Shown piece by piece: positions 1 to 7,753 of a stretch of 64,000 nt of DNA. Position numbers and translations under genes: made by a program. This stretch comes from Corallococcus macrosporus. GTDB lineage: Bacteria; Myxococcota; Myxococcia; Myxococcales; Myxococcaceae. Position 1 is the stretch's first letter. Every line of letters starts with the position of its first letter. The DNA lies in assembly GCF_017302985.1 (NCBI RefSeq), contig NZ_JAFIMU010000007.1, positions 558,001-622,000 of the forward strand, read 5' to 3'. The notes beneath the pieces were generated by a model. It did no database searches and had not been told where the DNA came from. It was given only the letters and a program-made list of their open reading frames with translations.

Positions 1-1
1 G

Positions 2-520
2 CGGATGAAGCAGGTGCTGCGCGACTTCTCGCCCTGGGTGGCGGAGCGGCTGGAGAACGCCGCCATCGTGGACGAGGCCTCCTGGCTCACCGGCGCGTTC
101 ACGCCCACGGTGCGCAAGCCGGTGGGCCGGCTGCCCTCGGGCCGGGAGGTGATGGGGATGGGGGACGTGGTCATGCTCAACGACCCCATCGCGGGCCAGG
201 GGCTCAACAGCGCGTCGAAGCAGGCGCACGCGATGACGGGGGCCATCCTGGAGCACGGCGACCAGCCCTTCACGGCGGACTGGATGGAGCAGACCTTCGA
301 GCACTTCTGGCGGACGGAAGGCCAGTTCATCACCGCGTTCACCAACATGCTGCTCCAGCCGCCTCCGCCGCACGTGCTGCGCTACCTGGGGGCGGCCTCC
401 GCGGTGTCGACGCTGGCGGACACGTTCTTCGACAACTTCGGAGAGCCGCAGCGCTTCTGGCCGTGGATCGTCAGCCCGGCGGAGACGGAGGCCCGCATCC
501 AGCAGGCGTCCGTCGCGTAG
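2..520 (+). CDS. FAD-dependent monooxygenase, StyA-like (C-terminal part)
   Basis: The gene enters from the left edge, so its start and N-terminal FAD-binding fold are missing. The visible 173 codons contain a segment reading GMGDVVMLNDPIAGQGLN, the glycine-aspartate FAD-ribityl motif followed by the conserved proline/glycine stretch of group A/E flavoprotein monooxygenases. The remainder resembles the substrate-binding end of styrene-monooxygenase StyA-like proteins. The likely role is FAD-dependent oxygenation of a small hydrophobic substrate in the cytoplasm; the substrate cannot be told. The family assignment is from remembered motif patterns only. Confidence 0.7.
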   Translation, partial: RMKQVLRDFSPWVAERLENAAIVDEASWLTGAFTPTVRKPVGRLPSGREVMGMGDVVMLNDPIAGQGLNSASKQAHAMTGAILEHGDQPFTADWMEQTFEHFWRTEGQFITAFTNMLLQPPPPHVLRYLGAASAVSTLADTFFDNFGEPQRFWPWIVSPAETEARIQQASVA

Positions 521-612
521 CGGCTGTAAGTCTTTGTCATTCCCACCCGGCTGGTCCTTCACTCCCCGTCCTCATGGCTGAATCCTGTCAGTCCCAAGAC
601 GGGGGGACGACC

Positions 613-2613
613 ATGACAATCCAGTTCGGCTTCATCGACCAGAGTGACGGCGCCAACCTCCGGACACTTCCTGCGGAGATGAAGGGCTCGGCCTGTCTGA
701 CCCAGGCGCCCCTGCCTCCGGGAACACGTGTGAGCGTCATCCGCGACCATGCCCAGGCTCCGGGATGGTCCTACGTGTCGACCTCCGTCGGGGGATACCT
801 GCTGCAAGGCTATATGCAGTCCCTGCGCATCACGACCCGGCTGCCGGAGCCCGCGGCGACCCTCTATCAGGTCCGTCCCGGTGACCGCCTGGAGCCCATC
901 GCCGCGCGCATCTACCGGCAGGCCATCCAGCCGGGGCGGGACCTGCGCTTCTACGAGAATGTCATCCATCACGTGAACGCGAAGGGCGGCCGCAAGGGGG
1001 TCCAGCGCGTCGACGGTGACGTGCGGCTGGTCGCTGGCGAGCGCATCTGGCTGGTGAGCATTGCCTTCGCCAACCAGCTCCAGGGAATCGTGTCGAGCGG
1101 CTCCATCACCCATGAGGCGCTGACCCGGGCCCGGAGAGCCGCCCAGCACCTGGATGACGTCATCACCTCCGTGAACCAGGCGGATCAATTCTTCGGCGAG
1201 GTCGCCGGCCAGTACGGCCAGGCCATCCGGGACAACTGGCTGGAGATCGCCGCGATGGTCGTGGGCTTCATCGCCGCGGAGGCCTTTTCCGCCTTCCTGG
1301 CGGCGACGCCCACGGGGGTGGGGCAGCTGGCGGCGGCGCTCATCCAGTTGGGACTTGCTGCGTGGGGCGCCCATGGCCTCGTCGAGGCCGGAGGGGAGGC
1401 CCTGAAGCACGCGCAGTTGTGGCTCACCCAGGCCTGGGAGGCCAACGGCTCCCCGGAGAAGCTCAAGGAGGCCAGCAAGTCCTTCCTCCGGATGCTCGTG
1501 AGCATCGCCATGGCCGCGCTGGCGCTGATGGGCGCGAAGACCAACCTGGGGCGAGGGCTCAAGCTGGCGAAGGCCGTGAAGATCACCCCACCCCGCATCT
1601 ACATGATGGCGGCGGCGGGTCCCGGCGGTGCCTACGCGGGCGTCCCCGTGTTCCAGCCGGGCTCCATCACCGCCGCCCCCGCTGCCTCGCTTCCCTTCAA
1701 TCCCTGGGGCTCCGGCACGCCGCTGCTGTCAAAGGCCGTCAAGGAAGGCGGGACGTCCAGGCCGGACCCCGAGCCCCCCTTGACCGAGCGCACGCTCAGT
1801 GACGCCGAGCTGGAGAAGCTGCTGGAGAAGCTTCCCAACTGGGACAAGCTCAAGGACTTCGTCGGACGCCGCATCCCGAACGAGGGGACGCCTGAGTTCA
1901 ACGCGTTCAAGCGGGAGCTCCAGTCCGCCGGATACCGTCTGGAGAAGTTGAACGAAGGAGCCCAGCCCTATCGGCTCCGCCGTCCTGACGGAAAGGCCCT
2001 GGGCGACGAGTACGGGGCGCTCACGGTGACCGAGGACGGGCTGGTGGTGCTCAAGGTCGGCAAGGGCACGCCCCGCCTCAGCATCTTCAGCCGCTACCGG
2101 AAGAACTACCTGGACTGGGTGGAGGCGGAAACACGGAGTCTGGCGGAGCGGGCGGCAGCGGAGGTCCGGCTCTCCGTCGGCAATCGCATGCACCACCTCA
2201 TCCCCGACGCGGTCGCCCAGAGCCACCCGCTGATTCGCATGGCCATGGAGCGGCTCAAGGGCTACACGATTGACCGGGGGTCGAACATCCTCGACATGCC
2301 TTCCGGGATCAACGTGGAGGGCCAGCTCATCCACTCGGGCAGTCATCCGCGCTACAGCGAGCTCGTGACCGGCAAGCTCGACGTCGCCTGGAATAAATTG
2401 CTCCAGAAGGGACCGCCCTCCAAATGGACACCTCAATTCATCGAGGACGCCATCCTCAAGGTCGAGAAAGAGCTGCGCCGGGACATCCAATCCGGAAGCC
2501 TGAAGGATCCGGCGATCAAGGTGATCGAGGAGCAGCGCGAAGGTAAGGTGCTCACGGGGAAGAAGCTGGCCTTGCTGGAGCTACCCTCCCTCGGGGAGAC
2601 ACACGCCACATGA
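613..2613 (+). CDS. Polymorphic toxin: SH3-like and LysM leader, AHH nuclease C-terminus
   Basis: This 666-residue protein starts at the ATG preceded by a GGGGGGA ribosome site; the longer open frame upstream overlaps the previous gene and is not needed. Residues about 4-80 look like a bacterial SH3 fold. Residues about 84-125 begin YQVRPGD, typical of LysM. Hydrophobic segments follow at about 212-262 and 295-320, then a proline-rich linker. The C-terminal 150 residues carry the AHH/HNH-type nuclease signature MHHLIPD with H527 and H528. There is no signal peptide or lipobox, so the export route is unknown. The next gene overlaps it by 4 bp and resembles an immunity protein, so this is most simply a contact-dependent or secreted DNase-type toxin. 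Confidence 0.8.
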   Translation: MTIQFGFIDQSDGANLRTLPAEMKGSACLTQAPLPPGTRVSVIRDHAQAPGWSYVSTSVGGYLLQGYMQSLRITTRLPEPAATLYQVRPGDRLEPIAARIYRQAIQPGRDLRFYENVIHHVNAKGGRKGVQRVDGDVRLVAGERIWLVSIAFANQLQGIVSSGSITHEALTRARRAAQHLDDVITSVNQADQFFGEVAGQYGQAIRDNWLEIAAMVVGFIAAEAFSAFLAATPTGVGQLAAALIQLGLAAWGAHGLVEAGGEALKHAQLWLTQAWEANGSPEKLKEASKSFLRMLVSIAMAALALMGAKTNLGRGLKLAKAVKITPPRIYMMAAAGPGGAYAGVPVFQPGSITAAPAASLPFNPWGSGTPLLSKAVKEGGTSRPDPEPPLTERTLSDAELEKLLEKLPNWDKLKDFVGRRIPNEGTPEFNAFKRELQSAGYRLEKLNEGAQPYRLRRPDGKALGDEYGALTVTEDGLVVLKVGKGTPRLSIFSRYRKNYLDWVEAETRSLAERAAAEVRLSVGNRMHHLIPDAVAQSHPLIRMAMERLKGYTIDRGSNILDMPSGINVEGQLIHSGSHPRYSELVTGKLDVAWNKLLQKGPPSKWTPQFIEDAILKVEKELRRDIQSGSLKDPAIKVIEEQREGKVLTGKKLALLELPSLGETHAT

Positions 2614-3257
2614 TGTATGCATTATCGCCGGATATCTCCCACATCGAGGAGGAAGGTGTCCATGACGCCAAGATCATCGAGTTCGACGGCTTCGAGTACG
2701 TGACTTTCCACGACCCCGGCATCGACTATCAGCGTCAGCAGGGCGCTCCCGAGGTCATCGAGTTCATCGGCAACCTGGAGAGCGCCGCCCGGCTCGACCA
2801 CCTGTACACCGCGCCCCTGATGTGGTTGCTGATCTCCCGACGGATGGTGCGCGTGCTCGAAGCGGTGGGCCCGTTCCGCCACCGCATCATCCCCACGGTC
2901 ATCTACTCGGAACGCATCAGGCACCTCGTGCGTGACCGGTTCACCCGGCAGCGGACCTGGTATTCGGTGACGGACCCGGCGCTGAAGAACGAGGACTTCG
3001 TCATCCTCCAGTTGCTGGAGCGGACGGACTGCCTGGACCGGGAACAAACCCTCGTGAAGGGCGTGCCCTTCCACCAGTCCGGCGAAGAACTCCTGGGCCA
3101 GGAGGAAGCCGAGCCGCTCGTGCTCCGCCCGCCACCAGGAGGCTTCCCTCCCGTGTTCTCCGTCCCCGAGCTCGTCTTCTACTGCTTCACCGAAGCGGCA
3201 CGACAGGCCTGCGAACAGGCGGGGCTGAAGGGGTTGTGGTGGCGACCCCAGCCTTGA
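2610..3257 (+). CDS. Probable immunity protein, imm11/DUF1629 family
   Basis: This 215-residue acidic protein is translationally coupled to the AHH toxin through an ATGA overlap. Its layout matches imm11 (DUF1629) proteins: a middle region around VIYSERIRHLV and a C-terminal block ending in an FSVPELVFYCFTEAAR segment. Such proteins regularly follow AHH toxins in myxobacteria. The inferred job is to bind and neutralise the toxin CTD in the cytoplasm. The match is weaker than for the second imm11 gene near 16.1 kb. Confidence 0.65.
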   Translation: MMYALSPDISHIEEEGVHDAKIIEFDGFEYVTFHDPGIDYQRQQGAPEVIEFIGNLESAARLDHLYTAPLMWLLISRRMVRVLEAVGPFRHRIIPTVIYSERIRHLVRDRFTRQRTWYSVTDPALKNEDFVILQLLERTDCLDREQTLVKGVPFHQSGEELLGQEEAEPLVLRPPPGGFPPVFSVPELVFYCFTEAARQACEQAGLKGLWWRPQP

Positions 3258-3333
3258 GCCCTGACCACCGGTCCAGCCGGCTTTTGGAGAAGGCCCGCCC
3301 CCTTTAGGATGGCGTCTTCATGGGGGACGCAAC

Positions 3334-3735
3334 ATGAGTGGTGAGGGCTCACGACCCGTCGCGGTCGTACTGGCGGGGCTCACGAACTTCCGGCTGGGAC
3401 GCATCCTGCTGTGGACCACGACGGTGTTCCTGGGACTGCTGGCGCTCGTGCCCGGGCCTGACAGTGGGCTCTTGTGGCGTCTGGCCGCCATTCCGGGCGT
3501 GCTCGCCCTGATAGGGACGGGTACGGCGTGGTGGAAGGAGCGCCAGGACTCCCGGTCCAGTCCCATCCCCTGGCTGCTGCCCCGGCTGGCCGTGGGGGCC
3601 GTGCTCTTCGGCGCCGCAGCGCTCCTGATGTGGTGGCGGCGCCGGCGTGAACTCCCGTCCGACGTGCCGGCGTCCCCGCCCTCCGCGGAGCAGGTGGACC
3701 GGTGGGCCACGGCCGAGCTGGGGCGCGCGTCGTGA
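3334..3735 (+). CDS. Small membrane protein, unknown function
   Basis: The 133-residue product has three likely membrane helices, at about residues 21-40, 47-68 and 86-105, and a short charged C-terminus. I do not recognise the family. It is coupled to the next gene by a GTGA overlap, so the two membrane proteins are probably made together. The start ATG follows a purine-rich GGGGGA at suitable spacing. Confidence 0.6.
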   Translation: MSGEGSRPVAVVLAGLTNFRLGRILLWTTTVFLGLLALVPGPDSGLLWRLAAIPGVLALIGTGTAWWKERQDSRSSPIPWLLPRLAVGAVLFGAAALLMWWRRRRELPSDVPASPPSAEQVDRWATAELGRAS

Positions 3736-4499
3736 GCCTCGCCGCGCTGAGGGAGAGGGACGCGGACGCGGCGCCTCCCCGCGAGTCCATGGGCAGCATC
3801 GTCCGCGCGGGCTTGCGGAGCCTCGTCGCCATGGTGCCCGCGCTGCTGGGCTCCGGCGTGAAGGGCGCGCTGAAGGGCTTCTTCCTCTTTGGATGCTTCG
3901 GCCTGGGGCTGGCCGGCGTCTTCGTCCTGGCGCCGCGCTGGACGGGCGCGGCTCCGACGCCAGCCTGGCTGGACGTGCTGAGCGTCGTGCTCACCCCGCT
4001 GGCCCTGGCGGTCGCCGGGGGCTACGTGTGGATGCTCCACGGCGTCAGCTCACGGCTCGCGAGCGAGGTCCGGGCCCGCGGGCTGATGGGGTATGCGTAC
4101 GCCATCCTCAAGCCCGCGACGCTGCAGGTCGCCCGGCGCCTGCGCGGGGCCGGCACGCCCAGCCGCGCGGAGCTCACCCGGGCCATCCAGCAGTCGGTGG
4201 CGGAGCGCATGCGGGAGCCCGAGCAGGAATCGGCGGCCTCCCGCACGACGTGGCTGGAGGGCTTCCTCATGGAGCAGTCGCGCCGGGTGCTGGGGCTCAT
4301 CGCCCTGCGCGCGGTGGTGACGTCGCCGGACGTGCCCTCCGCGGTGCGGGAGCTGGAGACGCTGGCCATCGACCGGCTGGAGGGCGTGCTGGAGGAGACG
4401 CTGGAGGACCTGTTCTTCCTCCAGATGGTGCTCGTGCTCGGCGTGGGCATCCTGGTTGCCGCGGTGCCGACACTGCTCCTCCTCTTCCTGCCCCGCTGA
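3732..4499 (+). CDS. Membrane protein, unknown function
   Basis: I place the start at the GTG overlapping the previous stop, giving 255 residues. There are two helices near the N-terminus (about residues 35-57 and 75-97), a long soluble middle rich in Arg/Glu with likely alpha-helical character, and a hydrophobic tail at the last 25 residues. No known domain was recognised. It forms a two-gene unit with the preceding membrane protein. Confidence 0.6.
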   Translation: MSLAALRERDADAAPPRESMGSIVRAGLRSLVAMVPALLGSGVKGALKGFFLFGCFGLGLAGVFVLAPRWTGAAPTPAWLDVLSVVLTPLALAVAGGYVWMLHGVSSRLASEVRARGLMGYAYAILKPATLQVARRLRGAGTPSRAELTRAIQQSVAERMREPEQESAASRTTWLEGFLMEQSRRVLGLIALRAVVTSPDVPSAVRELETLAIDRLEGVLEETLEDLFFLQMVLVLGVGILVAAVPTLLLLFLPR

Positions 4500-4568
4500 C
4501 GGCGGGACGTGGCGCGCTCTGCTACCCTCCTTCCGTCCCGCTGGGGTGGGACAGGAGGCGACGCCGCG

Positions 4569-5198
4569 ATGGACTCACTGGACGCGCGCATGGAGCGGCT
4601 GGAAGGCCGGCTCCGCAGGTGGCAGGGCCTCACGCTCGCGGCCTTCGTGCTGGCGGGAGCGGGGCTGGGAACGGCGGCCCTGCGTGACGAGGCCTCGCCA
4701 ACGCACACGGGAGAGCTGGTCGCCTCCCGCCTGGTGCTCAAGGACGCCCAGGGCCGCACACGGGCCAGCCTGGACGCGAACCGCCACGGCGGCGCGGCGC
4801 TGGTACTGAACGACAGCCAGGGCCGTCCCAGGGCCCTGCTGGGCGTGGGCGAGGACGACTCGCCCCGGCTGCGCTTCTCCACGGCGGAGGGCGAGTCACT
4901 GGCGGAGCTGATGGTGTTCTCGGACGAAGCGCCGCGCCTGACGCTGTCCAAGTCCGGGGGCGCGGAGCTGTTCTCGGTGGGGCTCCAGGTGGACGGCTCG
5001 TCGCGGCTGGAGCTGGCGGACGTAACGGGACGGCCCCGGGCCATCCTGGGCGCGGACGAGGAGGGCTCGCCCGGCCTGCTGCTGGTGGACCGGCGCGGCC
5101 AGCCCCGCGTGGAGCTGCGCGTGGGCAGCTCCGACGAGGCGAGCCTCGTGCTGGAGGGCCGCAACGGACAGGTGTTCCGAGCGCCCGGCGTGCAGTGA
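4569..5198 (+). CDS. Anchored protein with repeated beta-strand units, unknown
   Basis: The 209-residue form begins with a short coiled-coil-like stretch (MDSLDARMERLEGRLRR) and one membrane helix at about residues 20-38. After it come about six repeats of a 25-30 residue unit in which a line such as GRPRALLGV or GQPRVELRV alternates with an acidic turn. This pattern suggests a solenoid or beta-rich extracytoplasmic domain. An in-frame start 60 bases upstream is possible but lies close behind the previous gene. No function can be assigned. Confidence 0.6.
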   Translation: MDSLDARMERLEGRLRRWQGLTLAAFVLAGAGLGTAALRDEASPTHTGELVASRLVLKDAQGRTRASLDANRHGGAALVLNDSQGRPRALLGVGEDDSPRLRFSTAEGESLAELMVFSDEAPRLTLSKSGGAELFSVGLQVDGSSRLELADVTGRPRAILGADEEGSPGLLLVDRRGQPRVELRVGSSDEASLVLEGRNGQVFRAPGVQ

Positions 5199-5278
5199 CG
5201 CCGCGTCATCCAGTTCCGCGAGCAGCGATGTCAGGACTGATTTCCGGCCGCGTCTCTCCTGGGCAAGAAAGGAGTGTG

Positions 5279-5395
5279 ATGCCCATGACGAAGCGCGACG
5301 AGCCAAACCCGCTACCTACCACCGACATGGAGCCCACTCCGGACAGCCTGGACCTGGCCATCGCCTCGTACCGCGGCAGTCCCCCCGGCACCTGA
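5279..5395 (+). CDS. Possible 38-residue small protein
   Basis: A strong ribosome site AGAAAGGAG at 5266-5274 precedes two candidate ATGs at 5279 (4-nt spacing) and 5285 (10-nt spacing). The product is short, acidic and proline-rich with no recognisable domain. It is followed by a hairpin that could end its transcript. Support rests only on the ribosome site and the terminator, so it is tentative. Confidence 0.35.
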   Translation: MPMTKRDEPNPLPTTDMEPTPDSLDLAIASYRGSPPGT

Positions 5396-5435
5396 CCCAC
5401 GCCGCCACCCGGTAACCCCGGGACGGGCATGGACA

Positions 5436-5467
5436 GAGGCCGGGCTCCCGAGGGGGGACCCGGCCTC
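5436..5467 (+). terminator. GC-rich hairpin upstream of the tRNA genes
   Basis: GAGGCCGGG pairs perfectly with CCCGGCCTC around a 14-base loop. There is no T-run, so it is a probable rather than a canonical intrinsic terminator. It lies between the small gene at 5279 and tRNA-Pro. Confidence 0.5.
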
Positions 5468-5506
5468 AGTCATGTCCGGGTCCTCCCTCGAGGGCACAAC
5501 ACCCAT

Positions 5507-5582
5507 CGGGATGTAGCTCAGTCTGGTCAAGAGCGTGTGCCTCGGGCGCACAAGGTCGCTGGTTCGAATCCAGTCATCCCGA
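5507..5582 (+). tRNA. tRNA-Pro (anticodon CGG)
   Basis: A full cloverleaf can be drawn. The acceptor is CGGGATG/CATCCCG, the D arm GCTC/GAGC, and the anticodon stem TGTGC/GCACA with loop CTCGGGC and anticodon CGG. The variable region has 5 bases, the T arm is GCTGG/CCAGT with loop TTCGAAT, and the discriminator is A. The C1-G72 start is as expected for tRNA-Pro. CCA is not encoded. Confidence 0.93.
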
Positions 5583-5604
5583 CTTCCCTTCAAAGACAAA
5601 CCCC

Positions 5605-5679
5605 GCCGGGGTAGCCCAACTTGGTAGAGGCGCCGCGCTCAGAACGCGGAGGTTGCGGGTTCGAATCCCGCCTTCGGCA
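5605..5679 (+). tRNA. tRNA with CAG anticodon (Leu), short variable loop; integration site
   Basis: The acceptor is GCCGGGG/CTTCGGC (two G-T pairs). The D arm is of Leu type, with a 3-bp GCC/GGC stem and loop containing TTGGTAGA. The anticodon stem CCGCG/CGCGG closes loop CTCAGAA, giving anticodon CAG, and the T arm is GCGGG/CCCGC with discriminator A73. The variable region is only 5 bases (5650-5654), whereas bacterial tRNA-Leu normally has a long variable arm. The 3' end from 5654 is duplicated at 21615, so this gene is the attachment site of the element to its right. Confidence 0.85.
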
Positions 5680-5680
5680 C
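5654..5680 (+). repeat. attL core: tRNA 3'-end direct repeat
   Basis: These 27 bases (T arm, acceptor 3' strand, discriminator and next C) recur at 21615-21641 with a single mismatch (A at 5665, T at 21626). The integrase gene ends 16 bases away. This is the usual arrangement for tyrosine-recombinase elements that restore the tRNA they enter. Confidence 0.85.
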
Positions 5681-5695
5681 TGTTTTACGCCATGA

Positions 5696-6916
5696 TTACG
5701 GTTGGTTAGCAGCGCCTTCCAGCCGTGTCGCACGTATGTCGCATGCCTGAGCAAGCGGACGGTCCAGGACGTTGACCGCCTCTCTCCGGCTATCGGGGCT
5801 CAGGTGGGCATAGCGCATCGTCATTTCGATCGTTGAGTGCCCCATCAGCTCCTGAATCGCCTTCAGCGGAACCGCTCGCATGGCGAGGTGACTCCCGTAG
5901 GTGTGCCGCAGGTCGTGCCAGCCGATTTGGCCACGCTCGCGGGTGATGACTGCCACCCGGAGGGCCCGACGAAGCGGCCCGGCCATCCTGCTTGCGGTGA
6001 GGGGTTGTCCATCCTCTTGGCAGAACACGAAACGCCCCCGCAGGTGCCGGTGAGCCTTGAGGGCCTCCACTACGGACCCGGGCAGTTCGACAGAGCGTTC
6101 GCGTCCGCCCTTCGGCAAGCCCTCCACCCCGCGCCAGATAGTTCGGCGGACGTGGAGCAGGCTGCGCGGCAGGTCCAGGTCGCTCCACTGGAGCCCGATC
6201 AGCTCCCCTTGCCGCAGCCCCGCCTTGAGGGCGACGAGCAGCGCGGGACGCCACTCCAGGTCAGCGGCGGCGACAAACCTATCGGCCTCCTCAAAGGTCA
6301 GGAAGTCGAAGGGGGGCTTCGGCAGCCTCCCGAAGAGCCTCACACGCGGCGCCTGCGGGATGACCCGCTGCTCTTCCGCGAGCGCAAGCAACTTCTGGAG
6401 CACGGTCAGAACGTTGTTGAGAGTCTTCAAGCTCAAGGGCTTGGGCTCCACGTCCTTCCGCTTCCGGATTGCCGATACTGTGGGGGTTTCCTTTCGGGCA
6501 TGAGCTGCCGACTTCTTCTTGCGCATGAGCGCTTTGAAGTCCTCGATCTCAGCCGGCCCGATACTCGCGAGCGACATCCCCCCAAAGAACGGAATCAAGT
6601 GGTCCTTGAGGATCTGACGCTTGCTGACGGCAGTGGAGTGTTTGTTGTTGTTCTCGCTGAAGGTGAGGAAACGCGGGGTGAAATCCGCCAGCGTGATAGG
6701 GCTTTCCTCGCCGCACTTCTCCTTTCCGAAAGTTCCGTTGAGCAGGGCGTTGCGCAGCTCGCGTTCGTATTGCTCAGCGCCGCGACGTGTCTGCACGGGC
6801 GAGAACTTCACGACCCGTTGCTTCCGTCCGTCCGTGTGCTGAAACACGAAGTCCACTTGCCAAGCCTCCTCTGACTTCCCTTCCCTGGTCTTCCACTTCC
6901 GCAACCTGACGCTCAT
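5696..6916 (-). CDS. int: Tyrosine-type site-specific integrase
   Basis: The 406-residue protein has an N-terminal arm-binding/SAM-like region (to about residue 200) and a catalytic domain. Visible catalytic residues are R235 in GLRQGEL, H334 and R337 in HDLRHTYGSH, a later histidine in MGHSTIEMT, and Y369 in MRYAHLS. It would integrate and excise the element at the adjacent tRNA. Its start overlaps the stop of the AlpA-like gene by 4 bp, so the two are co-translated. The C-terminal end lies 16 bases from the attL core. Confidence 0.95.
   Translation of the reverse strand: MSVRLRKWKTREGKSEEAWQVDFVFQHTDGRKQRVVKFSPVQTRRGAEQYERELRNALLNGTFGKEKCGEESPITLADFTPRFLTFSENNNKHSTAVSKRQILKDHLIPFFGGMSLASIGPAEIEDFKALMRKKKSAAHARKETPTVSAIRKRKDVEPKPLSLKTLNNVLTVLQKLLALAEEQRVIPQAPRVRLFGRLPKPPFDFLTFEEADRFVAAADLEWRPALLVALKAGLRQGELIGLQWSDLDLPRSLLHVRRTIWRGVEGLPKGGRERSVELPGSVVEALKAHRHLRGRFVFCQEDGQPLTASRMAGPLRRALRVAVITRERGQIGWHDLRHTYGSHLAMRAVPLKAIQELMGHSTIEMTMRYAHLSPDSRREAVNVLDRPLAQACDIRATRLEGAANQP
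5730..5745 (+). repeat. Left copy of a 16-bp end repeat (possible integrase arm site)
   Basis: The 16-mer GCACGTATGTCGCATG occurs here, inside the 3' end of int, and again at 21476-21491 in the same orientation. Each copy also contains two tandem TGTCGCA-like or TGTTGCA-like words. Its presence near both ends suggests an arm-type binding site. Confidence 0.5.
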
Positions 6917-7146
6917 CGTCGCTTCCTGTCGTCAGAATCGCGGCCCTTACCCACGGAAGACCCTACCAAGGCAGCACGGCGGATCCGCAGCGATTTCCCC
7001 ACGCGAACAACCCCCGGCACTTGCCCCAGCCGGATCGACTCATAGAGCGTCTTCCGGTTCACGCGCAGGAGACCTGCGGCTTCGTCGACGGTGAGGAACT
7101 TGGGCAGATTCACCGGCTTGGCTTGCGTCGGAGTGGGTTCAGTCAT
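6913..7146 (-). CDS. AlpA/excisionase-like helix-turn-helix protein
   Basis: The 77-residue protein starts at the ATG preceded by GGAAGGGG; a longer frame extends upstream but reads through the broken neighbour in another register. The core PKFLTVDEAAGLLRVNRKTL followed by a VGKSLRIRRAAL wing is the MerR-like winged helix of AlpA/Xis excisionases. It probably sets recombination direction or activates int, with which it overlaps by 4 bp. Its own start overlaps the stop of the upstream broken gene. Confidence 0.8.
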   Translation of the reverse strand: MTEPTPTQAKPVNLPKFLTVDEAAGLLRVNRKTLYESIRLGQVPGVVRVGKSLRIRRAALVGSSVGKGRDSDDRKRR

Positions 7147-7688
7147 GCCCCTTCCCCCGCCTTTCTGGGCCAACCGGCGACTCGAGCCGCGCCCTCGATC
7201 CGGTCGGCCGTTCCGAGCGAGTCGATTTGCAGCTCGCGGAGAATCATCAGGCACGCGGCGGCGTGTGCCAGGTGCGAAAGCCCGGTCTCGGGAGCGGCGT
7301 CCTCGCTGCGAGCGAAGGCGAGCGTGTGCCGCAACGCCGCGCCGACGTAGCGACGCCAGTTCGTTCCGCGTCGGTAGTCTTTCGGCGTCGTATTTCTCCG
7401 CGCCGTAGGTGAACGCGAGGGCGCTCTCTTCCAGCAGCCGCACCGGCACAAGCTGCCTGAGAGCGCGCCGCGCTTGCCTGGCGTGTATCGATGCTCGATT
7501 TCGACTTCGGAGCAGAACACGAGCCGTTCGAGCGCTTCACGAACGCGCAGCTCGTTGCAGCCGAGCGCGCTCGTAAGTTCGGCCGCGGTCATGGGGGCGT
7601 CACGAGTCGCGAGCAGCTCACGACCCCGAACGGCGTAGCTGCCGGCGATGTCGGGAAGCGATGAGACAGGTCGGGGCGAAGAGTGCAC
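7143..7688 (-). pseudogene. DUF5664-like gene with two compensating frameshifts
   Basis: The main frame starts at a GTG (7688) and encodes a helix-turn-helix-like segment (about MTAAELTSALGCNELRVREA), then loses its family pattern. It regains it at NWRRYVGAALRHTLAF and ESGLSHLAHA-like text typical of the DUF5664 / dATP-dGTP diphosphohydrolase N-terminal family. The missing middle, LVPVRLLEESALAFTYGAEK then YDAE, is perfect family sequence but sits in another frame between about 7460 and 7378. Joining the frames gives a continuous domain, so the gene is either a recent pseudogene or carries two base-calling errors. Function, if alive, would be nucleotide-related. Confidence 0.65.
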
Positions 7689-7695
7689 GTCGCCC

Positions 7696-7708
7696 TAAAT
7701 GGGTGCGG
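7696..7708 (-). promoter_or_regulatory. Element motif CCGCACCCATTTA, copy 1
   Basis: The 13-mer lies 7 bases upstream of the GTG at 7688 on the minus strand. Identical copies stand upstream of the portal and protease genes. See the separate finding for the interpretation as an element-specific promoter or operator. Confidence 0.5.
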
Positions 7709-7753
7709 ATTCTGGTGTTGGCCCGACCGGCACGACGGCACCGCGAAGCGACG

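Noticed and set aside
463-612. Longer start for the AHH toxin gene
   Set aside because: The extra 50 codons overlap the previous gene and read like random sequence; the ATG at 613 has a ribosome site and opens a plausible SH3-like domain.
5837-6874. 345-codon plus-strand frame over the integrase gene
   Set aside because: It is the antisense shadow of a gene with all tyrosine-recombinase catalytic residues.
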